DNA of 64,000 bases from Vampirovibrionales bacterium. Lineage in GTDB: Bacteria; Cyanobacteriota; Vampirovibrionia; Vampirovibrionales; Vampirovibrionaceae. A model generated the notes under the pieces. It was not told the DNA's origin, ran no database searches, and worked only from the letters and a program-made list of their open reading frames with translations. A program made the position numbers and the translations under genes. Shown piece after piece: positions 44,141 through 51,833 of the stretch. Every line of letters begins with the position of its first letter. Within the stretch, counting starts at the first letter, position 1. The stretch covers positions 186,001-250,000 of the forward strand of contig JARXAD010000013.1 of the NCBI GenBank assembly GCA_029866025.1, given 5' to 3'.

Positions 44141-45361
44141 TTAAGCCACGAAACTGTCGTCGCCTGATTCGAGGAATTTGACGAATTCGGCAACACCGGA
44201 GGTTTGGGTCGAGTTCATCATGTCGGCAACGCTTAGTTTGACGTTAACGCCGCCCACAGGAAGCTCGAACTTGTAGCCTTTGGCACCTTTAGCAGAATCT
44301 GCTTTTACTTCGCAGAAGGTGCTTTCTAGTAAGTAACCTTTACCGTCTTTGCCATCTTTCAAGTCAATGGTGCGAGGAATGTAAGCGGCTTCGTACTCGG
44401 TACCCACCATTTTGGATTCAAACTTGAATCCTTTGGTTTTTACAGCAGGGTCAACGCCGTCTTGCAAATCATCCACCAGTTTAAGCACACCGGATTTGTC
44501 GGGCAATTCAAAGCTGGTAATGGCTTCACTCAGTTCAATGGTTTTGATGACAGCGTTGGCCACATCTTTAACAACGGCTTTGGGCTTGTCGCCGCTGCTA
44601 ATCTCAATGGTGTAATCGCCATTTTTAATAATGGAGGCACTGGTTGCAACGCCACCGGCGTTGGCAGCTCCGTTAATATCACCCATGACGTTTTTAATTT
44701 CAAATTTCTTACCGTTGGTTGCGGTGTCTGATAACAAGGTGTAGGTTTTGCCGGCTTGCATTTTGGAATCGAAACCATTGGTGAGGGTGCTGGCGAAGTG
44801 TTGGCCATTGATGGGGTTAATCTTCACGGTGGGGTCGCCGTAGATTCCGACACAAATTTGTTCGTCTTTATCGCAGCACACGCCGTCTTTACCGTCTTTG
44901 CCGTTGATGCCGTCCTTGCCATCTTTACCGTCATAGCCATTTTTGCCGTCTTTGCCGTTGATGCCATCTTTACCGTCATAACCATTTTTACCGTCTTTAC
45001 CGTTGATGCCATCTTTACCGTCGTAACCATTCAGGCCATCTTTGGGGGGGCAATTGTAGACAGGGGGCTGAGGGTAATATTCTTGAGGGTAGGGCTGGTA
45101 AGGAGACTCTGGTTGGCAAGGCGTGGAAGGGTATTGCTGTTGGGCATAGCTGCTGGGAGCTTGGTAGTTGTTGCGGCCTGCGAGCATGCTAAACAGTAGC
45201 TGCATTAGGATTTGGGGCTGTACACCAAAAAAGTTATTGTTATTGTAGATTGTAGGTTGTGGGCTGTATTGGGGGCGGGCATAGCTTACAGGCAGTTGGT
45301 ACGACTGAGGCTGAGCCACGTTGTAGCCACGGTAAGAATTAGCGTATTGGTTATTCCACAT
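44141..45361 (-). CDS. Collagen-like GKDG-repeat protein
   Basis: The 406-residue protein starts with a Tyr/Gln/Pro-rich segment. A short hydrophobic helix (QILMQLLFSMLAG, about 51-63), more Pro/Tyr-rich sequence (PQEYYPQPPVYNCPP) and about 17 collagen-type Gly-X-Y triplets follow (about 110-160; units GKDGINGKDG and GKNGYDGKDG). The C-terminal part (about 165-406) is globular and beta-rich, perhaps a trimerising head. GGGAG 8 bases before the ATG supports the start. Collagen triplets with charged Lys-Asp pairs can form triple helices in bacteria. Surface location is inferred; no Sec signal is present. Confidence 0.7.
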   Translation of the reverse strand: MWNNQYANSYRGYNVAQPQSYQLPVSYARPQYSPQPTIYNNNNFFGVQPQILMQLLFSMLAGRNNYQAPSSYAQQQYPSTPCQPESPYQPYPQEYYPQPPVYNCPPKDGLNGYDGKDGINGKDGKNGYDGKDGINGKDGKNGYDGKDGKDGINGKDGKDGVCCDKDEQICVGIYGDPTVKINPINGQHFASTLTNGFDSKMQAGKTYTLLSDTATNGKKFEIKNVMGDINGAANAGGVATSASIIKNGDYTIEISSGDKPKAVVKDVANAVIKTIELSEAITSFELPDKSGVLKLVDDLQDGVDPAVKTKGFKFESKMVGTEYEAAYIPRTIDLKDGKDGKGYLLESTFCEVKADSAKGAKGYKFELPVGGVNVKLSVADMMNSTQTSGVAEFVKFLESGDDSFVA

Positions 45362-45792
45362 CGATCGGACTCCCTATGTATGTATGTGCTGTATGGATGC
45401 TGAGTTTGGAAGGGGTGAAGCAGATAGTTAAGCCACCCGGTTTGGATACTTGAATAAACAATTTAGAAACAGAAAGATTGCTAAAAGATATGCTTTTTGT
45501 AACATTTCTTTACAATTTAAATGAGGAAAAATAAAATTCTCTAGTAATAGATTGAAAAAAATAAACTAGAGAAAAACGGAAGGGCTTGAGATTTATAGTT
45601 TGTATATATTCACAGGGGAGTTAATGTAACAAAATAGTTATAAAAACAACAGAATGACTCGCAATGCGTCGAAGCTTAAGATGAGCCTGCTCTTTCTTTA
45701 GAGAAGGAGCTGTTTTTTATCCTTATTTAAGACTCGTATTTAGAGTCAACCTTTTTTTATGTCCTGCCAATAACGCGAGAGATGTGATTTTT
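45362..45792. other. Divergent AT-rich regulatory region with internal hairpins
   Basis: The 431 bases separate the collagen-like gene (minus) from the TPR gene (plus). They include the 9-bp perfect inverted repeat TTCTCTAGT (45537-45545)/ACTAGAGAA (45565-45573), which on the minus strand is followed by TTTTATTTTT. On the plus strand there is a terminator-like hairpin (45689-45710) and a weaker one GACTC/GAGTC (45731-45747) with a T-run at 45752-45758. Promoters for both genes must lie here. Confidence 0.5.
45689..45718 (+). terminator. Terminator-like hairpin upstream of the TPR gene
   Basis: GCTCTTTCT-TTAG-AGAAGGAGC with one G-T pair is followed by TGTTTTTT. No gene ends here on the plus strand, so it may end a short RNA or act as an attenuator in the TPR gene leader. 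Confidence 0.5.
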
Positions 45793-47409
45793 ATGGAACA
45801 GTCAGTTTCGGGAATGGTAACGAAGAACGGTGTGTCTTTTATTTCTGGCATATCGTCTGACTCAGGAGTGTCACAATTACCTGAATTAATGGCTAGTTTT
45901 ATTGCTCCTACCCAACCCAGTAATACGTTGGCTGAGTGGTGGGAAGAGGCTCCTGCTCTCGTATCACAGGGTGTGGATTGCCCCGAAACCTTAGTAATGA
46001 CAGGATGGGCTGCTTATTTTATGGGGCAACCCCAGCAAGCCGAGTGGGCTTTAAAGCAGTATCAGTATCAGTTTGGTGTTCATCATTCAGCCTCCTATCC
46101 CTCGGCTCAGGCGTTGCAGGGTGTTTTGGCGGAACGTCGCGGAAACTCAGAAGAGGCGTGGCAGCACTTAGCCAGTGCTTTGCCAAACGTGGGCCATGAC
46201 GGACTAAAGTATGCCGTTATTTTAGGCCAAGCCCGTTTAGTTGCTTGCCGATGGGGCCAAGAGACCTCCTTACGGCACCAGGCAACATGGTTGGGCCGTG
46301 CTGTGGCATTATTGCCCAAGTGGGTTGTTACCCAGTGGGGACAGTGGATAGCTCCCCAATCCCAAGTACCTCAACAGCCTTCTTTTATGGGATTGGTTCA
46401 GTACGTATTCCAAACCGTACGCCATGCACAGCGCTTGGACTCCTCGGCGGAATCTCGCCAGCAATTTTTAGACCGTTTGCACCAATTGCACCAGTGGTTT
46501 CCGGGCTCTGGGCTATTAATGGATGCTTTGGGGGTGTTGTATCAACAACAGTACAATGTGGATCAGGCCGTGTACTGGTTCCGTAAAAGTTTGTACCGTA
46601 AGCCTTTTAACGCCAGTGGCTGGGCACGCTTGGGGCATTTGTTAGAATCCTTGGGCCAGGCCAGCGAGGCCACCCAATGCTATGACCGTTGCTTAAGCAT
46701 CATGCCCAATCATGTGGAAGCCTTGTGCGCTCGGGCCGGTATTTATTGGCTGGCAGGGGAGTCTCAACCGGCCATGGCCTTGTACCGCCAAGCCCTGCAA
46801 CATGTGGAGAACCCCCGCGAAGAAGGCATGTTGGCCGCCACCTTGGCGGAATGCTACGAGCAGGTGAATCCTCAATCCGATGCCATTGAACCGTTGTACG
46901 AAACCGCGGTGGCCCGTTGCCCCGATGATGTGGGTTATGCGGTGCGCCTTGGGGTGCGTTGGTATGCTCAAAACAAATTGGCAGAATCCGAGCAGTTGTA
47001 TCGCAACACGTTGGCATACCACCCTGGCAATGCGTTGTTGCTATGCAGCATTGGCTACTTGCGCTGGATGCAAAACGATCAAGACGACGCGATGACCTGT
47101 TACCGTATGGCCATCGAGTCCGATGCGTCGTATGACGTGCCTTACAACAACCTGGGTGTGATTTACTTGGATGAAATGGGCGACTGGGATATGGCCGAAA
47201 AATTGTTTGAGAAAGCCATTGACCGCAACCCCGAGTATGCGATGGCTTACTACAATATGGGCCGTGTGCACCGCCTGCAAGGCAACATGCTGGAAGCTGC
47301 CGTGTGCTTTCAGTGGGCCAAAGAGCTTTCCGATGCCTCCTTTGAGAACGTGGGCACCAATTTAGAAGGCGAACTCCATCAGCTCTTCCAAACCCAACCC
47401 GCCGCCTAG
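45793..47409 (+). CDS. Large TPR protein
   Basis: The 538-residue cytoplasmic protein (no signal peptide or membrane helix) contains several TPR units. They are clearest from about residue 235: QAVYWFRKSLYRKPFNASGW, EATQCYDRCLSIMPNHVEAL, PAMALYRQALQHVENP, DAMTCYRMAIESDASYDV, MAEKLFEKAIDRNPEYAMAY. TPR arrays scaffold protein complexes; no enzyme domain is seen. The ATG at 45793 follows GAGAG. It ends with a hairpin just after the stop and a strong terminator at 47441. Confidence 0.8.
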   Translation: MEQSVSGMVTKNGVSFISGISSDSGVSQLPELMASFIAPTQPSNTLAEWWEEAPALVSQGVDCPETLVMTGWAAYFMGQPQQAEWALKQYQYQFGVHHSASYPSAQALQGVLAERRGNSEEAWQHLASALPNVGHDGLKYAVILGQARLVACRWGQETSLRHQATWLGRAVALLPKWVVTQWGQWIAPQSQVPQQPSFMGLVQYVFQTVRHAQRLDSSAESRQQFLDRLHQLHQWFPGSGLLMDALGVLYQQQYNVDQAVYWFRKSLYRKPFNASGWARLGHLLESLGQASEATQCYDRCLSIMPNHVEALCARAGIYWLAGESQPAMALYRQALQHVENPREEGMLAATLAECYEQVNPQSDAIEPLYETAVARCPDDVGYAVRLGVRWYAQNKLAESEQLYRNTLAYHPGNALLLCSIGYLRWMQNDQDDAMTCYRMAIESDASYDVPYNNLGVIYLDEMGDWDMAEKLFEKAIDRNPEYAMAYYNMGRVHRLQGNMLEAAVCFQWAKELSDASFENVGTNLEGELHQLFQTQPAA

Positions 47410-47422
47410 CCGACAAGTCGGC
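47409..47422 (+). terminator. Hairpin overlapping the TPR gene stop codon
   Basis: GCCGAC-AA-GTCGGC begins within the TAG stop and is followed by CTTTATAAATTTT. It is weak alone; the main terminator lies 20 bases further. Confidence 0.45.
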
Positions 47423-47440
47423 CTTTATAAATTTTGATTT

Positions 47441-47477
47441 GGCGTGAACGTCTAAGATTGGAGGTTCACGCCTTTTT
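47441..47477 (+). terminator. Rho-independent terminator of the TPR gene
   Basis: GGCGTGAAC (47441-47449) pairs perfectly with GTTCACGCC (47464-47472), followed by TTTTT. Confidence 0.85.
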
Positions 47478-47520
47478 GCTGCTTAAGCTTCAATTATTTT
47501 AAGATAGATTGTTGGGTCTG

Positions 47521-47720
47521 TTTTGTTGAGAGGCCCGCCCCTCAATGCTCCCCGCACAGGGACTGCGTCCCTTGTGTATCCCGCAATGGATCATGACTAT
47601 TTATGCTGTGGGATTTCGGGTGTCGCCAGAGTTGCGGCTGCGCTTTGCTTGCTGGCAAACAGGCGTTGTGAGACTTGTACTTTGCACAGTGTGCGCCTCA
47701 CAACCCACCCTCACCCACAG
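47521..47720. repeat. Intergenic repeat, copy 1
   Basis: About 200 bases are alike with 56195-56393. The shared blocks are the start (ttttgttga...cccctcaa), the segment ctccccgcacaggg...ccttgtgtatcccgcaa and the end (caacccaccctcacccacag). Two stems are conserved by compensating changes: GGGAC/GTCCC here against GGGGC/GCCCC there, and GTTGTGAG/CTCACAAC here against GTTGCTGGGTT/AACCCAGCAAC there. The short open frames inside are not conserved beyond the first third and are probably not genes. Confidence 0.75.
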
Positions 47721-47760
47721 AATCTACCTTATAAAAATTTTTTAGAGTAAGCGAAGCCTT

Positions 47761-47860
47761 CCAAGCGTAGCTTGGATACCGATAGGGGTCCGGGGGGATT
47801 CGGAACCCCCCGGCGGGGGTTGTAGGGGGCAGGTGCCCCCTACGTATTGGCCGTAAGGCC
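47761..47860. repeat. Cluster of four perfect hairpins
   Basis: CCAAGC-GTA-GCTTGG (47761-47775), CGGGGGG/CCCCCCG (47791-47812), the 10-bp stem GTAGGGGGCA-GG-TGCCCCCTAC (47822-47843) and GGCC-GTAA-GGCC (47849-47860) lie in series between convergent genes. They may act as a bidirectional terminator or be a REP-like element. Confidence 0.6.
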
Positions 47861-47909
47861 CCAAGGTTTTAAACAGTTGAATAATTAGAGGACTGTCCTT
47901 CAAATAAGC

Positions 47910-48560
47910 CTACTGGAAGAATTGATAGAGCTTGTTGTAAATGCCGTCGCTTTGCTGGCGGCTAATCACACCTTTGCCATCGGTTAACAGCTGAAAGTTA
48001 CCCACCCGATTGGATGCAATGGTGTTCATATCGTCTAAAAAGAAGGGATTGACGATGCCCATGACCGTGAGGTTGGTGCGGTCTCGGTTAATAAACACCA
48101 CTTTTTGGCCTTGCACCATTAAATTACCATTGGGTAGCACTTCCACCACTTGGCAAGTTATGGAGTCGGTCAGTTCACTGGTGCGGCTGGCCTTGGCGGT
48201 ACTGCTCATTTCGTTGTTGGTGTTTACGCCATCCAGCAAGGGGGCGCTGACTTTGGTAATGCCAATGTTGGTGAGTATGCGGTTAATAATGCCAGAGGAG
48301 TTTTCGTTAATCACTTGGCTGCGGTCGGTTTCCAGCGAGGATTCATTATTAAAAGTAGTTATTTCCGATACCCGAATGGTGACAATATCACCGACGGCTT
48401 TGGGAATGGGTTGGGTAAAGTAAGAGGCGGGGGTAAACCCCATGGATTCTTGTTGGACGCTGGCGTTGGCTCTAAAGAGAGATTCGGCATGGCTAGGGGC
48501 GGCTATGGCCACACTAACGGCAAGGGCTAGCAATACGGTGGTGGTGATGGGTTTTTTCAT
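47910..48560 (-). CDS. flgH: Flagellar L-ring protein FlgH
   Basis: FlgH forms the outer-membrane bushing of the flagellar rod. The 216-residue product has a signal peptide (about 1-25, ending SHAES). It then has family stretches: YFTQPIPKAVGDIVTIRVSE, ASRTSELTDSITCQVVEVLPNGNLMVQGQK and FFLDDMNTIASNRVGNFQL. Unlike enteric FlgH it has no lipobox cysteine after the signal, so it is probably not lipidated in the usual way. It is last in the minus-strand flagellar run. Its presence indicates an outer membrane. Confidence 0.88.
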   Translation of the reverse strand: MKKPITTTVLLALAVSVAIAAPSHAESLFRANASVQQESMGFTPASYFTQPIPKAVGDIVTIRVSEITTFNNESSLETDRSQVINENSSGIINRILTNIGITKVSAPLLDGVNTNNEMSSTAKASRTSELTDSITCQVVEVLPNGNLMVQGQKVVFINRDRTNLTVMGIVNPFFLDDMNTIASNRVGNFQLLTDGKGVISRQQSDGIYNKLYQFFQ

Positions 48561-48658
48561 GGGCTTGTTTCTCTCTTGCTGATTAAAACAGTCGTTAATC
48601 CACTCGGCGGGGTGAAGCAGGTTACGCTAGAACCAAGTTAATAAAGGGGCGTTGCCCC

Positions 48659-49963
48659 TCAGAGTTTGACGGAGACCCGGTTGTCGCCAATGACGACACC
48701 GGTGTAGATTTTGGAGGGGTTGAGTTTGTTTTGGATGCGGATGCGGTCTCCAATGCGGCCATCTTCCATGGCTTTGCCTTCCAGTAACATGTGGACGCCG
48801 TTGGGGGCGCTCATCACCATATGCACCTGGCTGTAGCTTTTCACCATCATGGGGGTCATGATTTGGTATTGGTGTAATACCATACCGGGGTTGAGCATGA
48901 GTCGGGCGGCTTTGCCTGTTAAGGGCTGTTGGGCGGTAATCACGCTGGTAATGTCGTGGGTCAGCTCTCGTTTTTCTATTTTAAATTGGTTGGCTTGAAG
49001 GGTTTGGTTGGGGGCAATGGGGGTGGTGCCCACCACCCAAACGGGTCGGGTAAGGGTCACTTTAAAGGGGATGGCGATGGTGCGCGCTTCTCCTTGGGGA
49101 GTCGACAGTTTTAATTTGGCCATGCTTTGGTGGGTAAAAAACTGATCGAGGCTGGAGTTGACTTGGATTTGAACAGCGTTGGGATCCAGACCCACCTCAA
49201 AAAATGTGAGGGGGGTGGGATTAATGTAGGGAAATTCTACTTTAATGGTATCGGTGGCGGGTAAAAAATAACCTTGTTTGTGGGCAATGGCTTTAACGTG
49301 GGCGGTAATGGCGTATTCCACTCGTTTTTGAGGAACCATCACTGCCAAGTCATCGTTGTGGGTGGTGGTTTTGGCTGGGGTGGTTGGAAGAATATCGAGG
49401 GAGAATTCTTCTACGGCGGCAGCTGCCACAGGAATGGGAGCTGTGGGCGCAGGGGGAGATTTTTTAGGCATCTCTTTGGGAATCGGCTTGGAAAGGGCGT
49501 GGGTCACACTTGCCACGGGGGGGGTAATGACGGTTTTTTTAACGGGTGCTGGAATGGGAGCAACCTTTGGGGTGGCTGTCATCGTGTTGGTGGCAATTTT
49601 TGTCGGTGTGGGTTTGGAGGCGTTCGGCTTCGCCGGGGTCGTTTTAGGGATGCCAGCGGTTTTTGCAGGCGCCGGGCTGTACTGAGAGGTTTGAGCGGTG
49701 TAAGACGCAAGGGCTTGGGGGGCGGGTTGCTCGTTAAACAAGGCGTCGGTTATTTCAAGGTGGGGCGTCGTTCCGTAATCGCTAGCATAGTTGGGCTCGG
49801 CAGAATGGGCAGATAGGGTGAGCCCACCATGAAGCAACCCGCCGATAGTAACTTGAAAAATGGTAAAGGCTATGGCCACGCATAGCAAACGATCCAGCCA
49901 GCGAAACCAGTTGGGATGGACGGCATGAATAGAATGTTCCGAGAGTGGGAGAGGTGTTTTCAT
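48659..49963 (-). CDS. flgA: FlgA-like P-ring assembly chaperone with long Pro/Lys-rich extension
   Basis: FlgA assists assembly of the periplasmic P-ring. The C-terminal SAF-type domain (about 300-434) is recognisable: PVWVVGTTPIAPNQTLQANQF, LTGKAARLMLNPGMVLHQYQI, then QNKLNPSKIYTGVV. A membrane-spanning start (about 25-48) and a long Pro/Ala/Lys/Thr linker (about 85-185, TonB-like) precede it, making 434 residues against about 220 for enteric FlgA. The extension suggests inner-membrane anchoring across the periplasm. It lies between flgG and flgH. Confidence 0.82.
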   Translation of the reverse strand: MKTPLPLSEHSIHAVHPNWFRWLDRLLCVAIAFTIFQVTIGGLLHGGLTLSAHSAEPNYASDYGTTPHLEITDALFNEQPAPQALASYTAQTSQYSPAPAKTAGIPKTTPAKPNASKPTPTKIATNTMTATPKVAPIPAPVKKTVITPPVASVTHALSKPIPKEMPKKSPPAPTAPIPVAAAAVEEFSLDILPTTPAKTTTHNDDLAVMVPQKRVEYAITAHVKAIAHKQGYFLPATDTIKVEFPYINPTPLTFFEVGLDPNAVQIQVNSSLDQFFTHQSMAKLKLSTPQGEARTIAIPFKVTLTRPVWVVGTTPIAPNQTLQANQFKIEKRELTHDITSVITAQQPLTGKAARLMLNPGMVLHQYQIMTPMMVKSYSQVHMVMSAPNGVHMLLEGKAMEDGRIGDRIRIQNKLNPSKIYTGVVIGDNRVSVKL

Positions 49964-50059
49964 GAAGGCCTTGAGTAAGTATGTGTTTAAAACCCAGATG
50001 ATTAGGCCGTTAACGCCAAAACCAGTGACTTAAGAGATTGACGACAAAACTAAGTAACC

Positions 50060-50079
50060 AAAGGCCCCTTTGGGGCCTA
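50060..50079 (-). terminator. Hairpin at the flgG stop codon
   Basis: On the minus strand the TAG stop merges into AGGCCCC-AAA-GGGGCCT, followed by TTGG. It is short and lacks a long T-run, so it may tune flgG/flgA expression rather than stop transcription. Confidence 0.45.
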
Positions 50080-50871
50080 GCGGATGATGTTGTTGATGGT
50101 TTGAAGGGCTTGGTCGCCGGAGGAGATGACCTTGCTGTTGGCTTCAAAGGCGCGCTGGGCGGTAATGAGGTTAACGAGTTCTTCCACAATTTGAACGTTG
50201 CTGCCTTCCAACGAGCCTTGCTGAATGTTGGTAGCGGCAAAAGCGCCTTGGCCGGGCTGGCCTTGTAAGGCGGTGCCGGAACCGGGGGTTTCCATAAACA
50301 GGTTACGGCCAACACTTTCCAAGCCGGCGGGGTTGGCAAAGCGGGCTAGTTGAAGGTTGCCGACGGCATTAAGGGTGTTGCTGCCAGGCTGGCGAACCGA
50401 AATACTGCCATCCCCCGAAATAACCACCTGGGTGGCATCCGTGGGAACAGTGACGTTGGGAGACATGGGGTAACCATCGCTGGTAACCAACAAGCCGTTG
50501 GCGTCCATTTTAAAGCTGCCATCGCGGGTGTAGGCGGTTTCGCCGCTGGGCATCAACACTTGAAAAAACCCTTCGCCTTGAATGGCGATGTCGAACGTGT
50601 TGCCGGTTAAATTGACGGAGCCGGGTAAAAACACCCGTTGGGTGGCCGATACTTTGGTACCCAAACCCACCTGAATGCCGGTAGGAACCGTGGTGCCTTG
50701 AGCAGTGAGGGCGCCGGGAGCCTTAAAGGTTTGGCTTAGTAGGTCTTGAAATTCGGTGCGGACTTTTTTAAAGCCAGCCGTGTTGACGTTGGCCACGTTG
50801 TTGGCAATCACGTCAATATTAAATTGCTGGGCCAAGGTGCCACTGGCGGCCGAATACAGGGCTCTCATCAT
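50077..50871 (-). CDS. flgG: Flagellar distal rod protein FlgG
   Basis: The 264-residue protein forms the distal rod. The N-terminal helix MMRALYSAASGTLAQQFNIDVIANNVANVNTAGFKK and the C-terminal LEGSNVQIVEELVNLITAQRAFEANSKVI are FlgG hallmarks, with the central TAYTRDGSFKMDANG region. GAGAGA precedes the double ATG. It is encoded downstream of the FlgF-type gene, separated by a hairpin-rich leader. Confidence 0.92.
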   Translation of the reverse strand: MMRALYSAASGTLAQQFNIDVIANNVANVNTAGFKKVRTEFQDLLSQTFKAPGALTAQGTTVPTGIQVGLGTKVSATQRVFLPGSVNLTGNTFDIAIQGEGFFQVLMPSGETAYTRDGSFKMDANGLLVTSDGYPMSPNVTVPTDATQVVISGDGSISVRQPGSNTLNAVGNLQLARFANPAGLESVGRNLFMETPGSGTALQGQPGQGAFAATNIQQGSLEGSNVQIVEELVNLITAQRAFEANSKVISSGDQALQTINNIIR

Positions 50872-50892
50872 AATCGTCGGTCTCTCTCTTGA

Positions 50893-51003
50893 GCCGCCAC
50901 GGCGGCTTATTTACGGGGAAAGTGTTTAGGTGTTCTCTCGGAAAGGTTCAGGTGTTTTCTGCCGCCAAGGCGGCTTTTACGGGGAAATGCTTTGCTCTCT
51001 CTG
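50893..51003 (-). promoter_or_regulatory. flgG leader: two hairpins each preceded by TTTCCCCGTAAA and associated with GAGAGA
   Basis: On the minus strand the order is: CAGAGAGAGC at 51003; TTTCCCCGTAAAA + hairpin GCCGCC-TT-GGCGGC (50974-50961); GAGAGA; TTTCCCCGTAAATAA + hairpin GCCGCC-GT-GGCGGC (50906-50893); then AAGAGAGAG and the flgG start. The unit is duplicated. Confidence 0.6.
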
Positions 51004-51047
51004 TTTCGAAAAATCAAGGGATGTTTACGCCAAATGAAAGTTGAATA

Positions 51048-51064
51048 AAGGCCCTTCGGGCCTT
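51048..51064 (-). terminator. Hairpin after flgF
   Basis: Directly after the TAA, AAGGCCC-GAA-GGGCCTT is followed by TATTCAACTTT on the minus strand. It is a plausible weak terminator between flgF and flgG. Confidence 0.5.
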
Positions 51065-51827
51065 ATTTGTAGCGACCGACTTGACTGACGGCCAGCTGGA
51101 GGGAGGCGTCTTGGGAATTGATGCTTTTTTGCATGGTTTCGTAGCGGCGAGAGCCCATAATGTTGCGAATGAGCTCTTCCACCACGTTGACGTTGGAGCC
51201 TTCCAGGTAACCTTGAACCAAGGATGAATTGGCTGGGGTTTCGGTAGAGACTTTCGTATCGGCGGAGCCTTTAAACAAACATGTTCCTTGGGCCACCAGG
51301 GTGTCAGGATTATCGATGTTAGAAAGTTTGAGTTGACCCAACTGTTGGCCATTGGTCATAACGGCGCCGTTGCTGCCAATGGTAATATCTCGGGCATCGG
51401 CGGGGATGAGAATTGGCGCATCGTTGGCATCCATCACGGTGTGGCCATCCAAGGTGGATAAGGTGCCATCGGCGCTGCGGGTAAAGGAGCCATTGCGGGT
51501 GTAAAAGGCATTGCCTTCAGCATCTTGCACGCTAAAAAAGCCGTCGCCTTGAATGGCCACATCCAGCGGATTACCCGTTGGTTTGAGTAGGCCTTGGCCA
51601 AAGTGAATTTTGCTACCCGCCAGTGCCACGCCGTTGTTAACATTCCCAATGTTTTGGGTGCCGCCGGGGCCCATGCGTTGCATCATCATTTCGCCAAAGG
51701 CGTTGTAGTTAACCCCTACTTTTTTAAATCCGGTGGTGTTGACGTTGGCCAAGTTGTTGGCCACGATGTCACTTTCCATCAGGTTGGCGGTAATGCCGCT
51801 GGCGGCGCTGTACAATCCACGAATCAT
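51063..51827 (-). CDS. flgF: Flagellar rod protein FlgF (FlgF/FlgG family)
   Basis: The 254-residue rod protein starts MIRGLYSAASGITANLMESD (ATG 51827, with GAGAGA upstream). It contains IVANNLANVNTTGFKKVG, and ends with LEGSNVNVVEELIRNIMGSRRYETMQKSI. Its position before flgG suggests FlgF, the proximal rod. By sequence alone the FlgF/FlgG distinction is soft. An in-frame extension to 51893 is leader sequence, not protein. Confidence 0.85.
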   Translation of the reverse strand: MIRGLYSAASGITANLMESDIVANNLANVNTTGFKKVGVNYNAFGEMMMQRMGPGGTQNIGNVNNGVALAGSKIHFGQGLLKPTGNPLDVAIQGDGFFSVQDAEGNAFYTRNGSFTRSADGTLSTLDGHTVMDANDAPILIPADARDITIGSNGAVMTNGQQLGQLKLSNIDNPDTLVAQGTCLFKGSADTKVSTETPANSSLVQGYLEGSNVNVVEELIRNIMGSRRYETMQKSINSQDASLQLAVSQVGRYK

Positions 51828-51833
51828 CGAATG

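Noticed and set aside
44756-45199. 147-residue plus-strand open frame with VFAVDAIFTVIT repeats
   Set aside because: It is the antisense of the collagen-like GKDG repeats; its hydrophobic repeat is a by-product of the codon pattern.
47523-47750. Short open frame with PLNAPRTG...LVYPA, partly matched at 56198
   Set aside because: Similarity between the two copies is lost after the first third, while stem pairing is kept, so RNA or DNA structure explains the conservation better than a protein.
49274-49816. Long Gly/His/Cys-rich open frame on the plus strand
   Set aside because: It is antisense to the Pro/Thr/Lys-rich linker of the FlgA-like gene, with no ribosome-binding site and implausible composition.
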